A stretch of DNA of 39,701 bases from Rikenellaceae bacterium DTU049 (GCA_001513285.1 LFTI01000102.1:1-39701), one strand, 5' to 3'; shown: positions 30,604 to 39,687, counted from the stretch's first letter. Notes: generated by a model from the letters alone, not told the origin. Translations and numbers: made by a program.

Positions 30604-31659
30604 TTATTTATTTTGATTTAATTTATCTAATTGTGCTTTATAAACTCTATACATACCCTCTTCTAAGCTAATTTTTGGACGCCAATCGAAGGTAGAAAAT
30701 ACTTTAGTCATATCCGCATAGCGAGAATGGACCCCCATAGGTTTATCTATTAGTGGCTTAATAGTAGGTTTATAACCAGCAAATTTACTAAATAAGTCTA
30801 TTATCTCTAAAAATGATGTAAGTTTACCTGAACCGATATTCCATCCTGAGCCATCTTGCACATTATCCATTAAAACAAAAATAAAATCGATAATATCATC
30901 AATATGAATAAAATCTCGAGCTTGCTTGCCAGTGCCCCATACAACAAAAGGATTTTCTTTAGCAGCAGCACGAGCAGCTAAGGCAGGTACTGGATAACTG
31001 AGATCTTGATCTTCGCCATAACCACTAAATGGTCTGATACATACTACTTTGAGTCCATAATGTTTAGCAGCTATCTTTGCTAAAAATTCACCAGTAAGTT
31101 TTGACCAACCGTAGGTCATATCTGGCACACCGATACGTAATGAATCAAAATCGATATATTCTTCTTTGAGAGCTAGAGCAGTATCCTCAGTTTGCAAATC
31201 TACAGGATATGCAGCACTACTACTAGGATAGAGAAGTCTATCAGGCATATTACGTACTGCCCAATAAAATAGTTCAGCATCAATAGATAGATCTAATCCC
31301 ACTTGTATAGGATCTCCATCTATTTTCATTCGTCCACCAACTATTGCTGCAAAATGGAATACATCTGAAAATTTATCAAAATCTAATTTGTAAGTATCTT
31401 GAATATATCTAGGATTTTCTCGAAAATTAAAGAGCAATTCTCTTAAATCACCTTTCCAGAAATAAACTCTTTTATCAGGATCTAAAACTTCTAAACCATT
31501 ATAATCGGATGGATGATAATTTGTGAACCATTCTCTTGGATGAATGCCGATGCTTAAGTCATCAACCATAAAAATATGATCTGTAGTAGTGGTGTACAGC
31601 CTTTTAACCATATTTCTACCTACAAATCCACATGCTCCAGTTACAAGATTTATTTTCAT
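30604..31659 (-). CDS. NAD-dependent sugar-nucleotide epimerase/dehydratase (extended SDR)
   Basis: 351 residues. Rossmann motif TGACGFVG (7-14, GxxGxxG), FHFAAIVGGR, PSSSAAYP with the catalytic Ser, and Tyr183-xxx-Lys187 in YGWSK are complete. RPFSGYGEDQDLSYPVP and RDFIHIDDIIDF are typical of UDP- or GDP-sugar epimerases. Substrate not determined; a GDP-mannose 3,5-epimerase-like or UDP-glucose 4-epimerase-like activity is possible. First gene of a two-gene unit with the glycosyltransferase, preceded by TAnnTTTG. Confidence 0.85.
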   Translation of the reverse strand: MKINLVTGACGFVGRNMVKRLYTTTTDHIFMVDDLSIGIHPREWFTNYHPSDYNGLEVLDPDKRVYFWKGDLRELLFNFRENPRYIQDTYKLDFDKFSDVFHFAAIVGGRMKIDGDPIQVGLDLSIDAELFYWAVRNMPDRLLYPSSSAAYPVDLQTEDTALALKEEYIDFDSLRIGVPDMTYGWSKLTGEFLAKIAAKHYGLKVVCIRPFSGYGEDQDLSYPVPALAARAAAKENPFVVWGTGKQARDFIHIDDIIDFIFVLMDNVQDGSGWNIGSGKLTSFLEIIDLFSKFAGYKPTIKPLIDKPMGVHSRYADMTKVFSTFDWRPKISLEEGMYRVYKAQLDKLNQNK

Positions 31660-31676
31660 ATTATTTTAATTTTTAG

Positions 31677-31684
31677 CAAATTTA
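31677..31684 (-). promoter_or_regulatory. -7 promoter element TAAATTTG of the epimerase operon
   Basis: Perfect TAnnTTTG on the minus strand, 17 bases before the ATG at 31659. Confidence 0.5.
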
Positions 31685-31865
31685 CTTTAATTTATTTAAA
31701 GGAAATTATAATTTTTTTAAATGTTAGTGAATTATAGTTAATTTTCTAGTTTATTACTAGAATGAGTATATTTTTTTGAATATAATATAAAAAATGATTT
31801 AGCTCCAACCTTTCTTACATTTTTTTAAATTGTTTTTACTCTTCTTTTTGTAATTTTACAAAAAA

Positions 31866-32717
31866 ATGACTTTAGGTGAAGCTAAGAAAATTTTAAATGA
31901 GTTCATACCTAAGTATTACTATTCTGATTCTGTAGAACCTTTAGTAAGAGATTTATTAATGTATATTCTAGATATAAGCAAAATAGAATATTTATGCTTA
32001 ACTTCTAATTATATTTTGACTAATGATGAATTATTAAAATTTGAAGATGTAATCAAGCAATTAAAAGATGAAAAACCTATACAATATATTTTAGGCGAGG
32101 TAGATTTTTTAGATTTTAAATTTCAAGTAAACGAAAATGTCCTAATTCCTAGACCTGAAACAGAACAACTTGTATTATTAGCAAAAAAAATTTTAGATTC
32201 GGATAGTTATGTTCCAAATACAATTGTAGATATCGGAACTGGTAGTGGATGTATAGCTATAGCTATGAAAAAATTGTTTCCCAAAAGTAATGTTTTCGGT
32301 ATTGATATATCAAAAGCTGCTATTGATTTAGCACAAAATAATGCTCATAAATATGAATTGAATGTGGAGTTTTATCAATTAGATATTTTAAAGGATGATT
32401 TTAATTTGTTTAATTATGATGTACTCATAAGTAATCCTCCTTATGTTTTAGAATATGAAAAAAATGAAATGAATGATAATGTAACTAGGTGGGAACCTCA
32501 TTTAGCTCTTTTTGTGCCTAATGATGATCCTATAATTTTTTATAAAAAGCTAATTACTAATTTTTTTGAAAATAGAATGTCAAAATTTGCTTTTTTTGAG
32601 ATTAATCCATTGAGTTATAATTTATTAGTTGATTTTTTAAATAGTTATTCATTGTTTTCATATTCTTTTTTTAATGATTACAAAGGTGAAATAAGGTATT
32701 TAGTTATAAAAAAATAA
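31866..32717 (+). CDS. prmC: Release factor glutamine methyltransferase
   Basis: 283 residues. PrmC methylates the Gln of the GGQ motif in RF1/RF2. Visible: the PrmC signature PRPETE (95-100), the SAM loop VDIGTGSGCIAIA (121-133), acidic DIS (147-149), and NPPY (190-193), which holds the target Gln side chain. The N-terminal helical domain is present. The usual neighbour prfA is not here. It converges with hsp20 across the hairpin at 32715-32743. Confidence 0.94.
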   Translation: MTLGEAKKILNEFIPKYYYSDSVEPLVRDLLMYILDISKIEYLCLTSNYILTNDELLKFEDVIKQLKDEKPIQYILGEVDFLDFKFQVNENVLIPRPETEQLVLLAKKILDSDSYVPNTIVDIGTGSGCIAIAMKKLFPKSNVFGIDISKAAIDLAQNNAHKYELNVEFYQLDILKDDFNLFNYDVLISNPPYVLEYEKNEMNDNVTRWEPHLALFVPNDDPIIFYKKLITNFFENRMSKFAFFEINPLSYNLLVDFLNSYSLFSYSFFNDYKGEIRYLVIKK

Positions 32718-32743
32718 AGGGGTTCATTTTGCGAACCCCTTTA
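32715..32743. terminator. Terminator hairpin between prmC and hsp20
   Basis: 11-bp perfect stem TAAAGGGGTTC/GAACCCCTTTA with a 7-base loop; it starts at the prmC TAA stop. On the minus strand it is followed by T7, so it is a good intrinsic terminator for hsp20. On the plus strand the T-tract is short. Confidence 0.85.
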
Positions 32744-32769
32744 CTTCCTGCCATTTGCAAGCAATTTTA

Positions 32770-33207
32770 TTATTTAATTTTAATTTCTTTACCTTTCTTT
32801 TCGATTCTTTCTTTTATTTTAGGTAGATTGAGATACAAGATACCATCTTTATATTCAGCTTCTATTTTGTCTTTATCGATATAATCTGGTACTATAAAGC
32901 TTCTGCTAAAGCTTTGATAGTTAAATTCTCTACGTCTGTAGCGTTTGTCTTTTTCTTCTTTTTCCTGTGACTTTTCAGTGTAGATAGTTAAAACATCATT
33001 GTCTAGAGATACTTTGAAATCATCTTTATTAAAGCCAGGAGCAGCTACTTCTATTTGAAATTTATTCTCATCTTCGCTTACATTAACAGCAGGTGCATTA
33101 AATTGTTCAGGCATATAAAAGAATTCTTTTAAAAAATCATCACCAAAAAATTCATCAATTATTCTTGGCAGGAAGTTTTCACTTCTGGATGCAGGTAATA
33201 ATGCCAT
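32770..33207 (-). CDS. Small heat-shock protein, Hsp20/alpha-crystallin family
   Basis: 145 residues. The alpha-crystallin domain runs from about 38 to 130: PAVNVSEDENKFQIEVAAPGF, KDDFKVSLDNDVLTIYTEK, RREFNYQSFSRSFIVPDYID, and the conserved AEYKDGILYLNLPK (first block quoted in part only as PAVNVSEDENKFQIEV). The C-terminal IKIK is a possible I-x-I oligomer anchor. It is an ATP-independent holdase for unfolding proteins. A strong Shine-Dalgarno AAGGAGG precedes the ATG, unlike most genes here, consistent with high expression. No TAnnTTTG element is seen upstream, so another promoter type may be used. Confidence 0.95.
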   Translation of the reverse strand: MALLPASRSENFLPRIIDEFFGDDFLKEFFYMPEQFNAPAVNVSEDENKFQIEVAAPGFNKDDFKVSLDNDVLTIYTEKSQEKEEKDKRYRRREFNYQSFSRSFIVPDYIDKDKIEAEYKDGILYLNLPKIKERIEKKGKEIKIK

Positions 33208-33215
33208 ATTTTTCT

Positions 33216-33222
33216 CCTCCTT
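33216..33222 (-). promoter_or_regulatory. Strong Shine-Dalgarno AAGGAGG of hsp20
   Basis: Minus strand reads AAGGAGG, 8 bases before the ATG. With the Dps-like gene this is one of only two strong sites found in the window. Confidence 0.85.
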
Positions 33223-33458
33223 TCTTTTTTTATTTCTATTTATTCAATATCAATTTTTATACCAGTGGATTTTTTATTAGTTATAATTTATTGATTTACT
33301 TTAATTTATGTTTGAATTTTAGAATTAATTACTGCCAAAATGACATTAATTTTGTTTGTTTTTAAAATATTATGCTAATTTGACATACTAAAATCATTTA
33401 ATACATATCGAATGTAGAGATAATAAACTATGAGATATAATCTATATAAAGTAAACTT

Positions 33459-34820
33459 TTATAATTTATTATTTTTTAATAATTCATCAATATTTAGTTG
33501 CCAATTATCGAAATTGCCACTACTCATCAGGAGTATCACAGCTGGAAACTTAATGTTTTTATTAATATAATTTTGAATTTCATTAATATCTGTAGTTACA
33601 AACAAATTAGGATGATCAAAAGCTGCCAGTACATCATCAGTAGATAAATCTGGTAATTGTTTTAAAGTAATGGCGTGTTTACTATAAAAAACTATTGGAA
33701 GATCAGCATTTACTAATGAATTTCGGTATTGAGGAATAAAAATTTTATTTAAACTGGAGTAGGTATGTAATTCAAAAACTGAGATAAGTTGCCTATCTGG
33801 ATAACGTTCTTTGACAGCATTTATTGTAGCTTTCACCTTTGATGGTGCATGAGCAAAATCTCTATAAATTAATAATTTGTCATTTTCAAAATATTTTTCT
33901 AATCTTTTTTCGGCAGATTTATAGCTCATCATAGCTTGGCAGAAAGATTTAGTGTCTATTCCCAGATACTCACAAACGCAGTGAGCAGCTGCGATATTTT
34001 GCATATTATGTTTCCCGAAAATTTGCAAAGGGAATAATTCTCCTAAATAATTTAAATAAAAGATACCTTTATTTACGACATATGAGAAAGTAGAATAATA
34101 TTGAGGAGAAACATTCAAATTAGTATTGTCTAAAATGCTATGTACAGTAGGTTCATCTACGGCAAATAGAGCACCGTCCGCAGGAATAATTTCTGCAAAT
34201 TTTTTAAATTGTTCTAAATATATATCTAAGGTAGGAAAAACATTAGCATGATCCCAATCTATACCATTTATTATGCCTATATTTGGTCTATAAACTAAAA
34301 ATTTGGGGATAGGGAGCTCTGCACTAGCCAAATATTCATCACCTTCGATAATGATAAAAGGTGCATCACTGCTTAATTTTACATTATATTCAAAGCCATT
34401 CACTTTAGATCCTACTAAATAGTCAAAAGACATATTTAAGTAATTACATATATGCATTATCATTCCAGTTACAGAGGTTTTGCCATGACTACCACCAATG
34501 ACTATTCTTATTTTATTTTTAGAATGTTCATAAATAAATTCTGGTAATGATAAAATTTTGATGCCAAGTTCTTTTGCTTTATGCAATTCAGGATTATCTG
34601 CTCTAGCATGCATCCCTGAGATAATCAAATCAATATCTGGAGAAATATTTTCTGACCAAAACCCAATATATTGAGGTAATAAATTATATTTTTTTAAGTT
34701 ATCTTTTGCGGGATTAAAAATTTCATCATCAGAGCCGCTAACAACATGTCCTGCTTGCTGTAGAGCAATTGCCAATTGATGCATTACTGCGCCACCTATA
34801 GCTATTATATGTATTCTCAT
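33459..34820 (-). CDS. mpl: UDP-MurNAc:L-Ala-gamma-D-Glu-meso-DAP ligase (murein recycling)
   Basis: 453 residues. Mpl reattaches the recycled tripeptide to UDP-MurNAc. It is a Mur-ligase-fold enzyme: IAIGGAVMHQLAIAL and SGSDDEIFNPAKD near the start, ATP loop GGSHGKTSVTGM (109-120), EGDEYLASAELPIPKF, HNMQNIAAAH, and DFAHAPSKVKATI. MHQLA with SDDEIF favours Mpl over MurC. The organism therefore has a meso-DAP murein and reuses it. It is 27 bases after the lipoprotein gene on the same strand. Confidence 0.93.
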   Translation of the reverse strand: MRIHIIAIGGAVMHQLAIALQQAGHVVSGSDDEIFNPAKDNLKKYNLLPQYIGFWSENISPDIDLIISGMHARADNPELHKAKELGIKILSLPEFIYEHSKNKIRIVIGGSHGKTSVTGMIMHICNYLNMSFDYLVGSKVNGFEYNVKLSSDAPFIIIEGDEYLASAELPIPKFLVYRPNIGIINGIDWDHANVFPTLDIYLEQFKKFAEIIPADGALFAVDEPTVHSILDNTNLNVSPQYYSTFSYVVNKGIFYLNYLGELFPLQIFGKHNMQNIAAAHCVCEYLGIDTKSFCQAMMSYKSAEKRLEKYFENDKLLIYRDFAHAPSKVKATINAVKERYPDRQLISVFELHTYSSLNKIFIPQYRNSLVNADLPIVFYSKHAITLKQLPDLSTDDVLAAFDHPNLFVTTDINEIQNYINKNIKFPAVILLMSSGNFDNWQLNIDELLKNNKL

Positions 34821-34847
34821 AAATTATCTATTTTTTTAGTATAGTAT

Positions 34848-35834
34848 TTAAGAATCTAATTTCACATTTAAATAATTTAGATAAGATTTTACTAAATCAA
34901 GCGGGTACAATTGATAGCTTTGATTAGCTAATTCTAAAGATTTATCCAATTGCCCCATAAATTCGTAGATTATAGCCAAGTTGTAAAGAGCTTTTGCTAG
35001 TATTATTTTATCATTTTCATTATCAATACCAATATTAATATATTTTTCATAAATTGCTTTAGCATTATCAATATCTTCGATTTTGAGTAATTTAAAAGCT
35101 TTTTTAAAATCTTTATTTGTATTAGTATATATGCCTCTCACTGTTGTCATTTGAGGTGGAGAAAGTTGCTTAATGACACTTCGTGCAAATGAATATCCCC
35201 AATCTACTGTGAAGTCTTGAGTTTTGAAAATATTTTTCAATGCTTCAGCTTTTGTGTTACCAGTAGCATTAAAAATAGGTTCCTGCGAAAAATCAAAATG
35301 TCGAACTGATCCATTTCTATCATAAATGCGCATAATAGCTCTGAAAACTCCTTTTCGTGAAGCATAATAAATAGTTGTACCACCATAATCTATAGAAGTT
35401 TCTTGCCTGTTTTCCTGAATATTATTATCAAAAAAAGCTTTAAAATAATCTAGGGTGATTAACCAACAAGCATTATTGTTGTTCAAAATATATTGAGCAG
35501 TATCAGCACTCAATGTATCATCCAGATTATTAATATTTGCAATGGGCAATTCTATTAATTCTACATCAAAATTTAATTTTTTTAAAGTATCCAATAAAAA
35601 ATTAATCGTAGCTATAGATCCCTGTCTCTCTAAGCCTCTGAAAAGGTAGTCTAAGGACTCAACCTGCTCTAAATCTTTGTCTTTTGTAATCCTATTGGCT
35701 ATAAGAAATTTTTTTGTTGTACAATTATCATCAGATAAATAAAATTGTGAAGAACGCTCCCATTTATAATATTTCACTTCTGTACATGACAATAAAAAAA
35801 CAAATGCAAAGAAAATAAAGTATTTGAATTTCAT
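34848..35834 (-). CDS. DUF6340-like lipoprotein with C-terminal TPR
   Basis: 328 residues. The lipobox LLSC puts the lipid on Cys17. The N-terminal two-thirds is a domain like those filed as DUF6340 in Bacteroidota (CWLITLDYF, YYASRKGVFRAIMRIYD, then WGYSFARSVIKQLSPP). The C-terminal part (about 250-320) has two helical hairpins of TPR type (AKALYNLAIIYEFMGQLDKS). Function unknown. The gene probably heads an operon with mpl, suggesting an envelope role. Confidence 0.75.
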   Translation of the reverse strand: MKFKYFIFFAFVFLLSCTEVKYYKWERSSQFYLSDDNCTTKKFLIANRITKDKDLEQVESLDYLFRGLERQGSIATINFLLDTLKKLNFDVELIELPIANINNLDDTLSADTAQYILNNNNACWLITLDYFKAFFDNNIQENRQETSIDYGGTTIYYASRKGVFRAIMRIYDRNGSVRHFDFSQEPIFNATGNTKAEALKNIFKTQDFTVDWGYSFARSVIKQLSPPQMTTVRGIYTNTNKDFKKAFKLLKIEDIDNAKAIYEKYINIGIDNENDKIILAKALYNLAIIYEFMGQLDKSLELANQSYQLYPLDLVKSYLNYLNVKLDS

Positions 35835-35853
35835 TTTTATAAGTTATTTCGTT

Positions 35854-35861
35854 CAAAATTA
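35854..35861 (-). promoter_or_regulatory. -7 promoter element TAATTTTG of the DUF6340-like gene
   Basis: Perfect TAnnTTTG on the minus strand, 19 bases before the ATG at 35834. Confidence 0.5.
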
Positions 35862-36120
35862 TTAAAATAATTAAATATATCTATGTTTAAATTTAAAATA
35901 TGAAATATGGTAAAACCTGATCACGAATAAATTTTGTTTTTACAAAAATACTAAATTTTATATCAGTTAAATTGCATTTTATTACTATTATTTGACTGAA
36001 ATATAGTCTCATGATAATTTTATTAAGTTGATTAATTATTTTTTCAGAAGATTTTTTTAATATCTTCTAGATGCTGCTATTATATTTATCATTTGTAAAG
36101 ATTATTATAGATACTTAATA

Positions 36121-36128
36121 TAATTTTG
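36121..36128 (+). promoter_or_regulatory. -7 promoter element TAATTTTG of the CoA-disulfide reductase-like gene
   Basis: Perfect TAnnTTTG, 25 bases before the ATG at 36154. A TTTG at 36092-36095 is 25 bases upstream, a little far for a -33 box. Confidence 0.5.
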
Positions 36129-36153
36129 CAAAAATCAATATTAATATAATATT

Positions 36154-37797
36154 ATGAGTAAAAAAGTTGTAATTATAGGTGGAGTAGCAGGTGGAGCCTC
36201 TACTGCAGCTAGATTGAGAAGATTAGATGAGAATACAGAAATCAAAATTTTCGAACGTGGTAAATATATCTCGTATGCTAATTGCGGATTACCATATTAT
36301 GTAGGGAATATTATTAAAGAAAGAGACTCATTGCTTGTGCAGACAACTCAAAAAATGAAAAAAAGATTTAATATTGATATTTATACTTTGCATGAAGTCC
36401 TTAAAATAGATAGAGCAAATAAATCATTAATAATTAAAAATTTACAAACTAATGAAATTTTTCAAGAAACTTATGATATTTTAGTTTTATCTAGTGGAGC
36501 CGAACCTATTAAGCCGCCAATAAAAGGAATAGACACTGCTAAGAATGTTTTTAACCTTCGTGATATTCCTGATGCAGATAAAATAAAAAATTTCATAGAA
36601 ACTAAAAATCCTAAAAAAGCTATAGTCATTGGTGGTGGATTTATTGGCATAGAGATAGCAGATAATTTGTTTGCAAGAGGTCTAAACGTTACACTTGTAG
36701 AAAAGGCCGACCAGATTTTAGTCCAATTAGATAAAGAAATGGCTACTATTTTACATAAACATATAATAGACAAAGGAATAGAATTAATCTTATCTGATAG
36801 TGTAGAAGAATTTAAAAATAATGGAACTACATTAGTGCTTAATAGCGGCAAACAAATAGATTCAGATCTTACAATTTTATCTATTGGCGTTAAACCAGAA
36901 AGTAATTTAGCTAAAGATGCGGGATTAGACATAGGTATCACTGGAGGAGTACAAGTAAACGAATATTTACAAACTTCAGATGAAAGTATTTATGCTATCG
37001 GTGATGTGATAGAAGTGAGAGATTTCATAACTGGATTGCCTGCATTAAAGCCATTAGCTGGTCCGGCAAATAAACAAGGCAGAATAGTAGCTAATAATAT
37101 TTGTGGGAAAAATGAAAAATACTTAGGTACTATAGGCACCTCAGTAGTCAAGGTTTTTGATATGACAGCAGCCTCAATAGGTAATAATGAAAAAATGTTA
37201 AAAAATGCAGGAATTTCTTATGAAACTGTACATATTTCGCCACCTTCTCATGCAACTTATTATCCAGGAGCAACCACTATTTTTATGAAATTAATTTTTG
37301 ATAAAAATAATGGTAAAATATATGGTGCTCAAGCCGTAGGATATGATGGAGTAGACAAAAGAATAGATGTGCTATCGACTGCTATTAGGGGAGGTATGAC
37401 TGTGATGGATTTGCAATATTTGGAATTAGCTTATGCACCTCCTTTCTCATCAGCTAAAGATCCTGTAAATATGCTTGGTTATGTAGCTACTAATGTGATA
37501 GATGGTGATTTAGAAATAATTTATTGTGATGAATTTATTAATTTGAAAAAGGATAATGTAGTTATAGTAGATGTATGTGAACCTATAGAGAGAGTAGAAG
37601 GCTACATAGATGGTTCTATAAATATTCCTCTGAATGATTTGAGAAATAGATTAGATGAGCTACCTAAAGATAAAATGATTTATGTCTATTGCCAGCAAGG
37701 CTTGAGATCTTATATAGCTTATAGAATTTTGAAACAAAATGGTTTTAACGTTAGAAGTCTTGATGGTGGATACAGATTCTATCTTAATTACATTTAA
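36154..37797 (+). CDS. CoA-disulfide reductase-like flavoprotein fused to rhodanese
   Basis: 547 residues. An FAD- and NAD(P)H-dependent reductase of the CoA-disulfide reductase/NADH oxidase/polysulfide reductase group, with single redox Cys44 in SYANCGLPYY. FAD loop GGVAGG (9-14), NAD loop GGGFIG (160-165), AIGD (281-284), and a dimerisation domain. A rhodanese domain (about 465-547) ends the protein, with catalytic Cys513 in VYCQQGLRS. Such fusions reduce disulfides, persulfides or polysulfide; the exact substrate cannot be told here. It stands alone with its own promoter element. Confidence 0.88.
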   Translation: MSKKVVIIGGVAGGASTAARLRRLDENTEIKIFERGKYISYANCGLPYYVGNIIKERDSLLVQTTQKMKKRFNIDIYTLHEVLKIDRANKSLIIKNLQTNEIFQETYDILVLSSGAEPIKPPIKGIDTAKNVFNLRDIPDADKIKNFIETKNPKKAIVIGGGFIGIEIADNLFARGLNVTLVEKADQILVQLDKEMATILHKHIIDKGIELILSDSVEEFKNNGTTLVLNSGKQIDSDLTILSIGVKPESNLAKDAGLDIGITGGVQVNEYLQTSDESIYAIGDVIEVRDFITGLPALKPLAGPANKQGRIVANNICGKNEKYLGTIGTSVVKVFDMTAASIGNNEKMLKNAGISYETVHISPPSHATYYPGATTIFMKLIFDKNNGKIYGAQAVGYDGVDKRIDVLSTAIRGGMTVMDLQYLELAYAPPFSSAKDPVNMLGYVATNVIDGDLEIIYCDEFINLKKDNVVIVDVCEPIERVEGYIDGSINIPLNDLRNRLDELPKDKMIYVYCQQGLRSYIAYRILKQNGFNVRSLDGGYRFYLNYI

Positions 37798-37841
37798 TGT
37801 AATTTTTCAAATTTTCTAAAACTTTTATTTTTAAATATTTT

Positions 37842-38214
37842 GACAGTTAAATATTAACCACAAAGTTCTCAAAGAATTTACAAAGAACACAGAGAATAAT
37901 AGAATTAAAAGGCTGAAAAATAGTACTTTGTGAACTTTGTGTAATATCTTGGTGCTCTTTGTATGCATTTGTGGATTAATAAATATCTAGCCCACAATGT
38001 TTATAATTTCATCCACAGATTTACACAAATTAACACTAATGATTTAGTTTTCTGAGTGCTTTTGTAAATTAAATTACTAATATCTTGTTAAAATAATCAA
38101 CTCCTCAACTAATCAACATATATCTTTAATTTGTGCTCATTTGTGTGAATTTGTGGACAATAATAACAATTGGAAAATTAAAAATAATTAACCCACAATA
38201 AACATTATAGAACC
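37842..38214. repeat. Repeat R4: chimeric element with CACAAAG and CACAAAT cores
   Basis: 37842-37964 is the R2/R3 interior in the opposite orientation (ending near TGCTCTTTGTA). It then switches to a second interior built of CACAAAT-type units: ATCCACAGATTTACACAAAT (38010-38029) and, inverted, TTGTGCTCATTTGTGTGAAT (38131-38150). The right end ACCCACAATAAACATTATAG plus AACC (38191-38214) is the common terminal repeat. The left terminal repeat is lost or very degenerate. It fills the 424-base spacer between two convergent genes; nothing else is seen there. Confidence 0.8.
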
Positions 38215-38221
38215 ATTATTT

Positions 38222-39469
38222 TTATTTTTTGAAATTGATCAATTTTTCAAAATCCGGATATAGAGAATTACCTTTATTGATATAATAATTAACCTTGCTA
38301 GTGTCATTCTTTTTTTGGTACCATTTCACTTGAAAATATAACATGTCTCTATTGTTAGGCTCAATATGTTCATAAATCTTTAAAATTTTAGTTAATAAAG
38401 GGCTATTTTGTTGATATAGATTTACAGTAAATGAATACGAAACGATTCCAATATAAGCTAATAAACGTTGAGAAAGTGCATAATTCATTTCATCATTTAT
38501 TTCATTTGCATTTAGCTTTATTGCTCTGAGAGAATCTATCATTTTGATTAAAGCTTCATCATCAGCATTTTGGAAATATTTGATAATATTTTGTTGTTTA
38601 GCCCATTCCAGATCTATAATATCAGATAGTAAAGGCATGGTTGTATTTGTAAAAATACGTTGTGATTCATTAATCATTGAGGTAGGAACTTTTAAATTAA
38701 AATATTGCAAACTTAAAAGGGTAGGATAGAGGAAATAATAAGGAATAGAATCTAAAGAATTTTGTAAATCAACTTTTTTATTTTTTTTATTTAATAGCAT
38801 AAGCATTGACAAGTTAGCAGTATTCTGTGGAGGCCAATCATGTTTACCGCTGAAAAATATAAATCCCAAATTATTAGAATTAATATTTTGAGTAAAAATA
38901 GGGAATATTTCAGTAAAATTAAAATCATACAATCCAACAATATGAATTATGGGTGTCAAATTATTAGTAAAAAAATTTTGATTATATGCAGATGCTCCAG
39001 ATAGAATAATGCCCTTAGCTATATGATATTGTTCTTGTATCATAGTAGCTATTCTACTACCACCAGAGAAACCAAAGAAAAATAATTTGGAAGTATCTAT
39101 AGGTAATTTCAGATTAATATCTCGGATAAAACTTTTGAAATATGATAATGAAAAATTGGCTGGTGTCTCATTAGATGATAGATTGTAACCTACTAAAATT
39201 ATACCTAAACTATCTGCAATATTTTGATATTTTTTCAATGCAATTTCGGGATGTGCATGTGGATCAAAAAAAATAAATATGGGCAATTTTTTTAGTTTAT
39301 GATTCATTGGTATATATGCAGAATAATAATATTGCGAGTTTGCTAATTTTATACTGTCAATAAATTCACCTTTATATTCTGCACTACAATAAACACATTT
39401 AGCATTATTGCAAGATAAAAAGCAAGAAATAATGAAAACAATAGCAAAAATCAAATAGAATCTTTTCAT
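38222..39469 (-). CDS. Lipoprotein alpha/beta hydrolase with helical C-terminal domain
   Basis: 415 residues. The start is a lipoprotein signal (FLSC, Cys20, or IISC, Cys16). Residues 50-215 look like an alpha/beta hydrolase: oxyanion region FIFFDPHAHP, nucleophile Ser135 in GFSGGSR, Asp182 in GLYDFN, and His210 in GKHDWPP. A small CxxC (Cys25, Cys28) lies right after the lipid anchor. The last half is helical, ending in a TPR-like segment (YFQVKWYQKKNDTSKVNYYI). It may be an esterase or peptidase acting outside the inner membrane. R4 lies at its 3' end. Confidence 0.75.
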   Translation of the reverse strand: MKRFYLIFAIVFIISCFLSCNNAKCVYCSAEYKGEFIDSIKLANSQYYYSAYIPMNHKLKKLPIFIFFDPHAHPEIALKKYQNIADSLGIILVGYNLSSNETPANFSLSYFKSFIRDINLKLPIDTSKLFFFGFSGGSRIATMIQEQYHIAKGIILSGASAYNQNFFTNNLTPIIHIVGLYDFNFTEIFPIFTQNINSNNLGFIFFSGKHDWPPQNTANLSMLMLLNKKNKKVDLQNSLDSIPYYFLYPTLLSLQYFNLKVPTSMINESQRIFTNTTMPLLSDIIDLEWAKQQNIIKYFQNADDEALIKMIDSLRAIKLNANEINDEMNYALSQRLLAYIGIVSYSFTVNLYQQNSPLLTKILKIYEHIEPNNRDMLYFQVKWYQKKNDTSKVNYYINKGNSLYPDFEKLINFKK

Positions 39470-39482
39470 TTTTTTGTTTTTA

Positions 39483-39490
39483 CAAATATA
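39483..39490 (-). promoter_or_regulatory. -7 promoter element TATATTTG of the lipoprotein hydrolase gene
   Basis: Perfect TAnnTTTG on the minus strand, 13 bases before the ATG at 39469. Confidence 0.5.
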
Positions 39491-39619
39491 TTGTTTTTTT
39501 AAAATTTTTTTTAAAAAATTTTAAATAGTTTTATAAATCAAAGGTATAATAAGTTTTTGAAAAAATAAAATCCAAAATAATATTATTTTAGTAATTTTAT
39601 AAATAAATTTCTATTTAAT

Positions 39620-39654
39620 TTACTTTTCTTTGTCAGCCACACAAAGAAAAGTAA
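39620..39654. repeat. 14-bp perfect-stem hairpin TTACTTTTCTTTGT...
   Basis: Arms 39620-39633 and 39641-39654 are exactly complementary around the loop CAGCCAC. The sequence continues AACAAAAGAAAAG, then the short fragment also seen at 387-399. I recall near-identical stretches between genes in many Bacteroidota genomes, so it is likely a dispersed repeat cut by the window edge. Confidence 0.75.
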
Positions 39655-39673
39655 CAAAAGAAAAGTCTCCGCT

Positions 39674-39687
39674 GGGGAAATGATTTG
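39674..39687 (+). repeat. Short dispersed fragment, copy 3 (GGGGAAATGATTTG)
   Basis: Thirteen bases (39675-39687) equal 387-399, and the flank CTCCGCTG resembles TCCGCATT of the copy at 2087. It lies at the window edge, so its extent is unknown. Confidence 0.35.

Larger units (their letters stand above)
35835..36153. other. Divergent intergenic region, 319 bases
   Basis: Holds two outward-facing -7 elements (35854-35861 minus; 36121-36128 plus) and a weak hairpin AGAAGAT/ATCTTCT (36046-36068). No open frame, repeat or RNA gene that I can support. Confidence 0.6.
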
